DNA of 30,930 nt. It comes from CAZSMC01 sp964607755. Its GTDB lineage: Bacteria; Zhuqueibacterota; Zhuqueibacteria; Residuimicrobiales; Krinioviventaceae. Of the stretch, positions 8,870-15,943 are shown piece after piece. The number at the start of each line of letters is the position of its first letter. The first letter of the stretch is position 1. The notes beneath the pieces were generated by a model. The model did no database searches. It was not told the origin of the DNA and saw only the letters and a list, made by a program, of their open reading frames with translations. A program made the position numbers and the translations under genes. The DNA is taken from NCBI GenBank assembly GCA_964607755.1, contig CAZSMC010000050.1:1-30930 (forward strand), written 5' to 3'.

Positions 8870-9592
8870 ATGCAAAAATATAATGTTCATTTTCTGGATC
8901 GATACCCCGTGGCAAAAGGTACAATGGCTTTCGAATTTGAAAAGCCGGAAAATTTTACTTTTCAGGCAGGGCAATATCTTTCACTTGCTTTGCCGGAATT
9001 GCTTTATAAAGATGACCGCGGTGAAATCCGAACCTTTACCATTGCGGCAGCACCACACGCCGAGACTTTGCTCATTGTTACCCGAATGACTGGCAGCGGA
9101 TTCAAACAAACGCTGGCAGAAATGCCGCTAAAAACAGAGGTGTCCATTAACGGCCCAATGGGGGAGATGACTCTGGATGAAAATGCACCCGCGGTCTTTC
9201 TTGCTGGCGGTATCGGCATCACACCATTTCGTTCTATCATTTTGGAATTGCTTCATATTGGTCAAAAAGTACCCATAACTTTGCTCTATTCCAACCGCAA
9301 CCGGAATGTGGCAGCGTATCATTCTCTGTTTGTTCACATTGCAAATACGCAATTACAAAATTTTACCTATGTGCCGACCTTGACCGAAGATGATCCCAGA
9401 AATAAAAAATGGCCCGGTGAACGCCGGCTGTTTACCAGCGATTTTATCCACGATTATGTAAAGAACATGTCCGAGTCAATATTTTACATGAGCGGACCTC
9501 CGAATCTTGTCAATACAGTGACAAAAACTCTCAGTGACATGGGAATTGCCGATGACCATATACGCTCCGAATCTTTTTGGGGATATGAATGA
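8870..9592 (+). CDS. FAD-dependent oxidoreductase of the ferredoxin-NADP+ reductase family
   Basis: The 240-residue protein has the two-domain FNR layout. The FAD-binding barrel carries RTFTIA (54-59), corresponding to the family RxYS/T motif. The NAD(P)-binding domain carries LAGGIGITPFRS (111-122) and YMSGPP (206-211), and an aromatic C-terminus (FWGYE) follows. It has no 2Fe-2S ferredoxin domain at either end, so electrons must pass to a separate partner. AAAGGAGG lies at good spacing before the ATG. It appears to be a single-gene unit, as 167 nt separate it from the activase. The downstream activase needs a low-potential electron donor, but a functional link to this reductase is speculation. 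Confidence 0.85.
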   Translation: MQKYNVHFLDRYPVAKGTMAFEFEKPENFTFQAGQYLSLALPELLYKDDRGEIRTFTIAAAPHAETLLIVTRMTGSGFKQTLAEMPLKTEVSINGPMGEMTLDENAPAVFLAGGIGITPFRSIILELLHIGQKVPITLLYSNRNRNVAAYHSLFVHIANTQLQNFTYVPTLTEDDPRNKKWPGERRLFTSDFIHDYVKNMSESIFYMSGPPNLVNTVTKTLSDMGIADDHIRSESFWGYE

Positions 9593-9635
9593 ATCACAAA
9601 AGAGTTTGTTGAAAGTGTGACCGATTACGGAATAA

Positions 9636-9663
9636 TTGAATTCCAAATACGTTGTTTTATTCT
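9636..9663 (+). promoter_or_regulatory. Possible promoter for the activase gene
   Basis: TTGAAT (9636-9641) and TATTCT (9658-9663) are spaced by 16 nt, about 100 nt before the GTG start at 9760. The match is moderate and is the only candidate seen in the 167-nt gap. Confidence 0.2.
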
Positions 9664-9759
9664 ATCAGCACTAAGCCCCGAATCTTTTGAATGAGGCCAG
9701 TGCAAATAAATTCATGCAAATTATTGTCAATCCCTGGATGATAAACAGGAAAATACACC

Positions 9760-12700
9760 GTGAACATAAATGAAATATCGGCAGGACTTGATATTGGTTC
9801 TGTCAGTGCAAAAATCGTAGCGCAATATCTAAATAACAGTGCTGAACTACCAGGTTTTTTCTGGATTGACCGTCATCGCCATCTTTTGGCCGGCACGGTA
9901 AGAGTGCTGGGGAGCCCGGTCAATGCAGCTCACCGTCTTTTAAAGAATCTTTTTTCCATCATGCCTCCGCAAACCGCTCTTAAACTGAAAATTACTGGTT
10001 CCCAGGGGAGCCTGGTCGCAAAGCAGTTGAATGTGCCCATTGTCAACGAATTCAAAGCAATAGCGCGCGGCACTGTCGAGCTAGTCCCCGAGTGCGAAAC
10101 CATTCTTGAAATTGGCGGAGACGGTTCGCGGTATCTGAATGTTTCATACGATAAAAAGACAGGCGAGCTCTCCATCCTCGATTATGAACGCAATGGCGAG
10201 TGCGCAGCAGGGACTGGTTCGTTTATCGATCAGCAAGCCGTGCGGTTAAAATACGATGTTAATGAGATCGGTCCGTTGGTCATGGACACTGCCTCGTGTG
10301 CTTCGATTGCTGGCCGGTGTTCTGTATTTGCAAAGTCGGATATGATTCATGCCCAGCAAAGAGGGTTCTCACCCGGCGCCATTTTTAAGGGGTTATGCGA
10401 AGCGGTAGTGAGAAACTATAAAGGCACGGTTTTGCGCGGCAAACAACTCAACGGCACCGTCGCTTTTGTCGGCGGGGTCGCTGCCAATTCCGGTGTAGTG
10501 CAGGCAGTGAGATCAATCTTCAAGCTCGAAGATGATCAGCTTATTGTACCAAACGGTCATTCCTGCGTGGCTGCGCTGGGATGCGCTGTGCTGGCGGGAG
10601 GAACACGTGTAACTCTAGAGGACGTTTCCAGGCTGTCCACGAACAAAGACTTTTCAAAACCTGTTACTTCCTATCGCAAACTGGACAGCACAAATGTGAT
10701 TTTTGAGGCAGCCAGAGACTCTGATGGCAAGGATTTCGAGTTTCCACGGCCTGTCTTTCTTGGCATTGATATCGGTTCAGTAAGTACGAATCTGGTGCTG
10801 CTCGACGTTGAAGGTCATGTTGTGGATGAAATTTACACCTCCACCCAAGGCCGGCCGGTCCAGGTGGTGACTCGCGAATTGAAATATTGGCAAGAAAAAT
10901 GGGGGAGACAGATCAAGGTGCTTGGCGTCGGGACAACAGGTTCTGGACGGGAACTGATCGGAGAACTGGTCGGCGCCGATTGTATTCACGACGAAATTAC
11001 AGCGCACAAAACTGGCGCCGATGCGGTTGCTAATAGAACCGGCAATCACGTGGATACGATTTTTGAAATTGGCGGTCAGGATTCCAAGTTTATTTCCATC
11101 GAAGACGGCATTGTCGTAGATTTTACCATGAACGAGGCCTGCGCTGCCGGCACTGGCTCTTTCCTCGAAGAACAGGCTGTAAAACTTGGCATTTCGATAA
11201 AAGATGATTTTGCCCGGCTGGCTCTGGCATCGCAGCACCCGCTCAAGCTGGGCGAACGCTGTACGGTTTTTATGGAAAAAGATGTGACCGCTTATATGCA
11301 GCAAGGCCATTCTGTAGAAAATATAACCGCTGGATTGGCTTTTGCCGTAGTGCAGAATTATTTAAACCGGGTTGTTCGCGGCCGAAAAATTGGCGACAAT
11401 ATTTATTTTCAGGGAGGAACCGCTTACAACCGGGCCGTTGCGGCGGCGTTTGCTACCACTCTTGGCAAAAAGATTACTGTGCCCCCTCACAATGGCGTAA
11501 TCGGTGCGATTGGCGCCGCGCTACTGGCACAAAAACATATGCACGCTTTTTCCACCGACTCCCGGTTTCGCGGTTTTGATCTTGAGCAAGTTGATTTTAA
11601 CATCAGGCATTTTACCTGTAAAGGATGTTCCAATCACTGCGAAATGCAAGAGGTGACCATTGAAGGTGAAAGAACGTATTGGGGCGACAAGTGTTCGGAC
11701 CGGTACCGGAAAAAACGCAAGGTAAATCAAAAACCGGTTATCCCTGATCTTTTTGAAATTTACCATAAAACGCTTTTGGGAGAACCAGCCGCACCGAATG
11801 GCCTGGATATCAAAATCGGAATGCCCAGGACGTTTTCCTTTTACGACCGGTTTCCGTTTTGGCGAACCTATTTCGCGCATTTGGGAGCCGAATTGCTGCT
11901 CTCGGATGCCACCAGTCACCACGTGGTTGCACATGGACGTGAATTGTGTATCGCTGAACCGTGTTTCCCGGTGGTCGTCGGACATGGCCATGTGGTCAAT
12001 TTACTGCAAAAAAATGTGGATTTTGCCTTTTTCCCGGTCGCTGTCAATGCTGAAACCGACACGCCAGAACTTTTTTCCTGGTATTGTCCGTGGGGCCAGA
12101 CGTTGCCACTGGTCATTAAAAACAGTCTGGCATCTGATGAGCAGCGTGAAAAGCTGCTTTCACCGGTCATTCGTTTTCGATACGGACGTCAGCATGTCAA
12201 GGAAAAGCTTCACCCAGTTGCCAAAGTTCTGGGCGTGTCTAAAAAACTCAGTGATGTAGCGGTCGATCGGGCTTATGAAGCACAATCGGTTTTTCAGCAA
12301 AATATCGAAAAAAACGGTCGCAAAGTATTGGACTATTTGCAGCGAGCTGGCGAACCCGGGGTAGTCATAGTTGGACGGCCCTATAATATTTTTGATTTTG
12401 GCGTCAACTTGAGTGTGCCGGACAAATTGCGCGAGTATTATGGCATCAATGTGATTCCCATGGATTTCGTGCCGTTTAAAGGCATCGACATTCAGCATGT
12501 GCACGAAAATATGTTCTGGCATTACGGTCGCCGCATTTTGCAAACCGCGGTTTATGTCAGCCGGTTCGAGCATTTGCATTTGATTTATCTGACTAATTTC
12601 AAGTGCGGCCCGGACTCGTATATCAAGCACTTTGTTCGTGATGCCCTTGGTGAACCGTTTCTCACTTTGCAATTCGACGGCCACGGCAACGACGCCGGCA

Positions 12701-12795
12701 TCATGACCCGCTGCGAGGCGTTCTTACAGAGTAAAGGATTGTTGCGGGAAAGGAAAACTGATTTGAGGAGTGAGATTTTAAATGTTAAAAATTGA
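9760..12795 (+). CDS. Acyl-CoA dehydratase activase, N-terminal part (two BcrAD/BadFG ATPase domains plus DUF2229)
   Basis: The 1011-residue protein carries two ASKHA-type ATPase domains. The first has DIGSVSAK (11-18) and CAAGTGSF (near 148-155). The second has IDIGSVSTN (near 336) and CAAGTGSF (near 462). A Cys-rich segment CKGCSNHC lies near 619-626, then a DUF2229-type region with RTFSFYDRFPFW and LCIAEPCFP (about 690-880). Such proteins couple ATP hydrolysis to low-potential electron transfer from a 4Fe-4S cluster to (R)-2-hydroxyacyl-CoA dehydratases or benzoyl-CoA reductase-like enzymes. Single-chain homologues are about 1400 aa. The missing C-terminal part is the separate gene at 13310. 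The GTG at 9760 starts just before the first motif. The last 15 or so residues look like a non-conserved tail. Confidence 0.85.
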   Translation: MNINEISAGLDIGSVSAKIVAQYLNNSAELPGFFWIDRHRHLLAGTVRVLGSPVNAAHRLLKNLFSIMPPQTALKLKITGSQGSLVAKQLNVPIVNEFKAIARGTVELVPECETILEIGGDGSRYLNVSYDKKTGELSILDYERNGECAAGTGSFIDQQAVRLKYDVNEIGPLVMDTASCASIAGRCSVFAKSDMIHAQQRGFSPGAIFKGLCEAVVRNYKGTVLRGKQLNGTVAFVGGVAANSGVVQAVRSIFKLEDDQLIVPNGHSCVAALGCAVLAGGTRVTLEDVSRLSTNKDFSKPVTSYRKLDSTNVIFEAARDSDGKDFEFPRPVFLGIDIGSVSTNLVLLDVEGHVVDEIYTSTQGRPVQVVTRELKYWQEKWGRQIKVLGVGTTGSGRELIGELVGADCIHDEITAHKTGADAVANRTGNHVDTIFEIGGQDSKFISIEDGIVVDFTMNEACAAGTGSFLEEQAVKLGISIKDDFARLALASQHPLKLGERCTVFMEKDVTAYMQQGHSVENITAGLAFAVVQNYLNRVVRGRKIGDNIYFQGGTAYNRAVAAAFATTLGKKITVPPHNGVIGAIGAALLAQKHMHAFSTDSRFRGFDLEQVDFNIRHFTCKGCSNHCEMQEVTIEGERTYWGDKCSDRYRKKRKVNQKPVIPDLFEIYHKTLLGEPAAPNGLDIKIGMPRTFSFYDRFPFWRTYFAHLGAELLLSDATSHHVVAHGRELCIAEPCFPVVVGHGHVVNLLQKNVDFAFFPVAVNAETDTPELFSWYCPWGQTLPLVIKNSLASDEQREKLLSPVIRFRYGRQHVKEKLHPVAKVLGVSKKLSDVAVDRAYEAQSVFQQNIEKNGRKVLDYLQRAGEPGVVIVGRPYNIFDFGVNLSVPDKLREYYGINVIPMDFVPFKGIDIQHVHENMFWHYGRRILQTAVYVSRFEHLHLIYLTNFKCGPDSYIKHFVRDALGEPFLTLQFDGHGNDAGIMTRCEAFLQSKGLLRERKTDLRSEILNVKN

Positions 12796-12803
12796 GGCCT
12801 TTA

Positions 12804-12840
12804 AAAGCCACTGATAGACACAGATTAAACACTGATGAAA
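12804..12840 (+). repeat. Left inverted repeat of the GxxExxY cassette (three 11-nt units)
   Basis: After AAAG the sequence runs as three degenerate 11-nt units: CCACTGATAGA, CACAGATTAAA and CACTGATGAAA. They share a CAC(T/A)GAT core. The same motif occurs in inverted orientation at 13219-13243 after the GxxExxY gene. The arrangement looks like the ends of a small mobile cassette. Confidence 0.75.
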
Positions 12841-12841
12841 A

Positions 12842-13210
12842 ATGGAATTAAAACATCAAGAGATAACCAGAGATATAATAGGATCAGCATTTGAGGTCTA
12901 CAATTATCTTGGTTATGGATTCTTGGAAAAAGTGTATCAAAGGTCTTTGCAGGTTGAATTATTAAGACGAGGTCACGCAGCACAACTGGAATATCCCTTG
13001 AAAATAAAGTTCAAAGATGTTATTGTCGGAGAATATTTTGCTGATTTGTTAGTTGATGAAAAGGTTATAGTTGAATTAAAGGTTTCTGCTGAATACAATC
13101 CAAAAGACGAAGCACAATTATTAAATCAGTTGAAAGCAACCGGCATAAAAGTCGGATTGTTAATAAATTTTGGCCGAGAAAAGGTAGAATTTAATCGCTT
13201 TGTTTTTTAA
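12842..13210 (+). CDS. GxxExxY family protein (PD-(D/E)XK nuclease fold)
   Basis: The 122-residue protein carries the family signature GFLEKVY (26-32), preceded by AFEVYNYLGYG. A PD-(D/E)XK-like core follows: Asp68 in YFADLLV, then Glu78 and Lys80 in VELKVS. Gln94 or Gln98 could serve as the later helix residue (AQLLNQLKATG). Family members are about 125 aa, so it is full length. Their biological role is not established. The gene sits alone between the two parts of the activase and is bordered by inverted 11-nt repeats. Its AT-rich codon use differs from the neighbouring activase genes. Acquisition as a mobile cassette is likely, and nuclease activity is inferred from the fold only. Confidence 0.85.
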   Translation: MELKHQEITRDIIGSAFEVYNYLGYGFLEKVYQRSLQVELLRRGHAAQLEYPLKIKFKDVIVGEYFADLLVDEKVIVELKVSAEYNPKDEAQLLNQLKATGIKVGLLINFGREKVEFNRFVF

Positions 13211-13218
13211 TATCCGAG

Positions 13219-13243
13219 TTTCATCAGTGTAGATCAGTGGCTT
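13219..13243 (-). repeat. Right inverted repeat of the GxxExxY cassette (two 11-nt units)
   Basis: Read on the minus strand this is AAG followed by CCACTGATCTA and CACTGATGAAA. These match the first and last units of the left repeat at 12804-12840, and one internal unit is missing. No clear target-site duplication was found outside the two repeats. Confidence 0.75.
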
Positions 13244-13309
13244 GATCAAATTTGAAATTTGTTATTTCACAATTACGAAATCTTGCACATAATCAGAAAC
13301 AAAATCAAT

Positions 13310-14560
13310 ATGAATACCCAAAACACCTTGCGCCAAAGAACCCTCTACATCCCGCAAATGTCCTACGAAGGTGCCGCATGCATGGCTGCGGCGTTTCGGT
13401 CGATTGGTGTGGATGCCAGACCTTCGCCTAACGGTGACGAACGAACGCTCGAGCTGGCGCGGAAATATCTGTCCGGAGATGAGTGTCTGCCCCAGTTGGT
13501 TGTGCTTGGTAATTTTCTCAAAGTGACGGAACAACCGGATTTTGCGCCGGGAAAAACCGCATTTATGCTGCCGACCTCCAACGGTCCGTGCCGGTACGGG
13601 CATTATCTGCCATTGACCCGAAAGATTTTCCGCGATCGTGGCGACGGCGTAATGATCTGTTCGCCAACCAGCGCTAACGGTTACAAAGACATTGGCGAAG
13701 AAGCGCAGAACCTGGTTCGCACCGGCTGGCAGGCTGTCATTGCCTCGGACATCTTGCGCAAAATGCGCAATCTGGTCCGGCCGTATGAAATGCAGCCTGG
13801 AATGACAGGTCAGGTTTTTCAAGATGCGGTAGACAGAGTAGGACGAGCGCTCGAGCTCCGGAATGTTACTCATGCTCAGCGGCTTGAAAAGCTCGTTGAG
13901 GCTTTGGAAGAATGCCGGGACGCGTTCCGAAATATTCCGGCGGACAAATCAAAGGCGAAACTTGTCATTGGCGTTGTCGGCGAAATCTATTGCCGGCACA
14001 ACAGCTTTAGCAACAACAATATTGTGAAATTGATTGAAAAATATGGCGGGATCGCCTGGGTGGCGGATATTTCAGAATGGGTGTGGTATGCCAATGACGA
14101 GGAAGAAATCCGGCTCAAAGATATGAAGAAAGGATTTTCGTTCCAAATGCTGGGATGTAAATTACGCCAGGCCGTTATGCATCACGACGAGAAAAAGATG
14201 ATGGATTTGTTCATAAAGGATTTCCAGGGCTTTGAAGAACCACATCATGTACGGGAAATTCTGGAACTGGCACGGCCCTATCTGCCGAGGGAAGGTTCAA
14301 ATGGCGAAATGGTCATGAGCATGGGAAAGGCGCTATGGGCGCACAAAAAAGGCGCTGCCGGTGTGATTGATATCAGTCCGTTTTCCTGTATGAACGGCAT
14401 TATCACTGAAGCTGTTTATCCGCGAGTGAGCCGCGAGCACAACAATTTTCCGATTCGTGTTTTCTATTTTGACGGCAATCAAACGTCAATCGAAAGCGAT
14501 CTGGAAATTTTTATTGAACTGGCGCGGAATTATCAGAAAAGACAAAAAATGATTAAATGA
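13310..14560 (+). CDS. Acyl-CoA dehydratase activase, separate C-terminal part (HGD-D-like)
   Basis: From the ATG at 13310 the protein is 416 residues. It matches the C-terminal third of single-chain DUF2229 activases: LYIPQMSYEGAACMAAAF at the start, then GDECLPQLVVLGNF, TSNGPCRYGHY, GEIYCRHNSFSNN and FSCMNGIITEAV. Conserved cysteines in GDECLP, GPCRYG and FSCMN are candidates for Fe-S cluster or active-site chemistry. With the 1011-aa protein upstream it sums to about 1430 residues, the usual single-chain length. It is in a different reading frame from the upstream part and lies 514 nt away, across the GxxExxY cassette. No good Shine-Dalgarno precedes the ATG. An in-frame TTG at 13259 is less likely. 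Function presumably requires assembly with the upstream product. Confidence 0.8.
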   Translation: MNTQNTLRQRTLYIPQMSYEGAACMAAAFRSIGVDARPSPNGDERTLELARKYLSGDECLPQLVVLGNFLKVTEQPDFAPGKTAFMLPTSNGPCRYGHYLPLTRKIFRDRGDGVMICSPTSANGYKDIGEEAQNLVRTGWQAVIASDILRKMRNLVRPYEMQPGMTGQVFQDAVDRVGRALELRNVTHAQRLEKLVEALEECRDAFRNIPADKSKAKLVIGVVGEIYCRHNSFSNNNIVKLIEKYGGIAWVADISEWVWYANDEEEIRLKDMKKGFSFQMLGCKLRQAVMHHDEKKMMDLFIKDFQGFEEPHHVREILELARPYLPREGSNGEMVMSMGKALWAHKKGAAGVIDISPFSCMNGIITEAVYPRVSREHNNFPIRVFYFDGNQTSIESDLEIFIELARNYQKRQKMIK

Positions 14561-14575
14561 AAAAGAGGTGTTTGA

Positions 14576-15067
14576 GTGAAATTAATTCTTTTACGAATGC
14601 TCATCATAACGGCAATTTCCGCTATTCTTGGATTCAGTGCCAACGCTCTTAATCCGAATGGAGTGAACATCGGCACACGAACCGTGGAGTCTGGTGGAAT
14701 ACCTGATACACTCCGGTCAGGACTGCCAAGTGAACCACCAGAAGAGCCGCTGGTTATCGGTAAACAGGCTGTCAAAGCACTGATGAACGATAATAATGCT
14801 GTTTTGATCGATGCCCGCCTGCCGGACGAGTTTAAAGAGGATCACCTGGCTGGCGCGATAAATATCCCATTCGAAAGGCTTGGCAGCCATATCGAACAAA
14901 TTGATGGGTTGCCAAATGACAAGTGGCTGGTGTGCTACTGCGGCGGACCGCCGTGCGACCTGGGTGAAATGCTGGCCTATGAATTGTTCAATATGGGATT
15001 TCAATATGTGGCGATCTATCAGTCCGGAGTAGATGACTGGAAAAAGACCGAGGACGTGGAAAAATGA
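14576..15067 (+). CDS. Exported or membrane-anchored rhodanese-like protein
   Basis: The 163-residue protein has a hydrophobic N-terminal segment (about 3-24), a Pro-rich linker and one rhodanese domain (about 58-158). The domain has VLIDARLPDEFKEDHLAGAINIP and the active-site loop CYCGGPPCDLG, in which Cys122 is at the catalytic position. Cys120 and Cys127 are nearby and could allow disulfide chemistry. Rhodanese domains carry sulfane sulfur as a persulfide. The signal segment places it outside the cytoplasm. AAGAGG precedes the GTG start, 15 nt after the activase part. Its last codon overlaps the MauE start (ATGA), which suggests coupled translation and a joint redox or sulfur role. Confidence 0.82.
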   Translation: MKLILLRMLIITAISAILGFSANALNPNGVNIGTRTVESGGIPDTLRSGLPSEPPEEPLVIGKQAVKALMNDNNAVLIDARLPDEFKEDHLAGAINIPFERLGSHIEQIDGLPNDKWLVCYCGGPPCDLGEMLAYELFNMGFQYVAIYQSGVDDWKKTEDVEK

Positions 15068-15480
15068 AAGAGAAAATGATGAGCATTATCCATACGATTG
15101 TACGCTTGATTTTGGCAGTGCTTTTTATTTATGCCGGTATCACCAAGATAATAAATCCCGCTGATTTTGCTTCGGATATCGACAATTATCTGATTCTGCC
15201 ATATTTTTTCGTCACGTTTGTGGCTGTCATTCTGCCCTGGATGGAAGTGATATGCGGCGGTCTGTTACTGGCCAACCGTTGGGTACAGACGAGCAGCCTG
15301 CTTGTTTTATTAATGATGACTGTTTTCCTGATCGCCATTGCCTCTGCCATGGTCCGCGGCCTTGACATTGAATGCGGCTGCTTTGCCACCGGCGTAACCA
15401 AAGTCGGCCTGCCAAAATTGATCGAGAATGTTTTTTTGTGGGTTGGGGCTTTTTTTGTGTTTGAGCGGGCGGGAAGGTGA
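15064..15480 (+). CDS. MauE/DoxX family redox-associated membrane protein
   Basis: The 138-residue protein has four predicted transmembrane segments (about 9-27, 45-65, 72-95 and 115-135). It has the conserved LxAxLFIYAGITKIINP start and a Cys pair in DIECGCFA on the loop before the last helix. MauE-type proteins are associated with disulfide or sulfur transfer in the membrane. Its ATGA overlap with the rhodanese gene supports a functional pair. A later in-frame ATG at 15079 could also serve as start. No terminator is evident right after the stop. Confidence 0.8.
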   Translation: MKEKMMSIIHTIVRLILAVLFIYAGITKIINPADFASDIDNYLILPYFFVTFVAVILPWMEVICGGLLLANRWVQTSSLLVLLMMTVFLIAIASAMVRGLDIECGCFATGVTKVGLPKLIENVFLWVGAFFVFERAGR

Positions 15481-15487
15481 GGAGCGA

Positions 15488-15625
15488 ATGACAAATTTAA
15501 AAGCTAGCAGGAGAGGAGTGAAAGTGATGACTTTCGAAAAATGTCCTCTATGCGATGCAGAGTATCACCGGATAAATTCTAGGCGTTTCAAGGAAAATAT
15601 TAAAAATCAAGAAGGGGTAATTTAA
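15488..15625 (+). CDS. Small ORF with a single CPLC motif
   Basis: This 45-codon ORF follows the MauE gene by 7 nt and has GAGGAG before its ATG. A second ATG at 15530 is also preceded by GGAG and would give 31 residues. The only visible motif is CPLCDAEYH, half of a zinc-ribbon-like knuckle, and no second CxxC follows. The stop overlaps the end of the convergent antitoxin-like ORF by 4 nt. It may be a gene remnant or non-coding. No function is assigned. Confidence 0.3.
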   Translation: MTNLKASRRGVKVMTFEKCPLCDAEYHRINSRRFKENIKNQEGVI

Positions 15626-15714
15626 AAAATTTCTATCTCTTCTTCATCAAATTCTAATGGTTCTTTAGGAATGATTTGACCTTTTCTATAAATTCCTCTA
15701 ATCGTTTTATACAT
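15622..15714 (-). pseudogene. Truncated antitoxin-like ORF (AF2212/DUF104 type)
   Basis: The ATG at 15714 is preceded at good spacing by GGGAG. It encodes 30 residues: MYKTIRGIYRKGQI, then a proline-containing turn (KEPLEF) and an acidic end (DEEEIEIF). This matches the N-terminal strand pattern of AF2212-like antitoxins, which are usually 60-75 aa and paired with a VapC toxin. It stops early, and no toxin gene lies downstream. It is best read as a remnant of a toxin-antitoxin module. Coding potential this short is uncertain. Confidence 0.4.
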
Positions 15715-15852
15715 TATCCAACTCCCAATAAATATCTGAAATGTTGCTGTCGATTTTATCAAAATTAATAAAAATGTTAATCTTAAACAAATGCATTTTA
15801 TCAAGATTCTTTAGCATCTGAAACACGGATAGTAATATGCTCATAAGAGTAT

Positions 15853-15873
15853 GATCTGTGTGGATCGGTGGCT
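15853..15873 (-). repeat. Degenerate copy of the 11-nt-unit inverted repeat
   Basis: On the minus strand this reads AGCCACCGATCCACACAGATC, about 17 of 21 positions identical to the start of the left GxxExxY repeat at 12806-12826. A related ACACGGAT word lies at 15824-15831. It marks a second site of the same repeat family without a recognisable gene inside. Confidence 0.55.
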
Positions 15874-15943
15874 CATTTTTTGAGGTTAAAAAAATGACTA
15901 TATCGAAATGTTATAAAATCAATTTTTTAAAATTGTCCTGTTT

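Larger units (their letters stand above)
15480..15943. other. Accessory gap between MauE and CCA enzyme genes
   Basis: This AT-rich stretch contains only the two small convergent ORFs (15488-15625 and 15622-15714) and a degenerate 11-nt-unit repeat (15853-15873). An AT-rich hairpin at 15920-15935 (CAATTTT/AAAATTG) could serve as a weak terminator for the minus-strand CCA enzyme gene. No full-length gene was found. The content looks like an insertion scar. Confidence 0.5.

Noticed and set aside
8651..8974. 107-codon minus-strand frame across the dipeptidase/reductase gap
   Set aside because: It overlaps the start of the flavin reductase and has no recognisable motif. AT-rich composition explains the open frame.
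12160..12684. 174-codon minus-strand open frame inside the activase
   Set aside because: It lies entirely opposite conserved activase sequence, with no domain or upstream signals of its own.
9593..12795. Flavin reductase and activase as one electron-transfer operon
   Set aside because: A 167-nt gap with a possible promoter separates them and no ferredoxin gene is nearby. The link stays speculative.
12796..13309. Target-site duplication around the GxxExxY cassette
   Set aside because: Flanks outside the inverted repeats (GAGGCCTTT side and GATCAAATTT side) share no convincing direct repeat.
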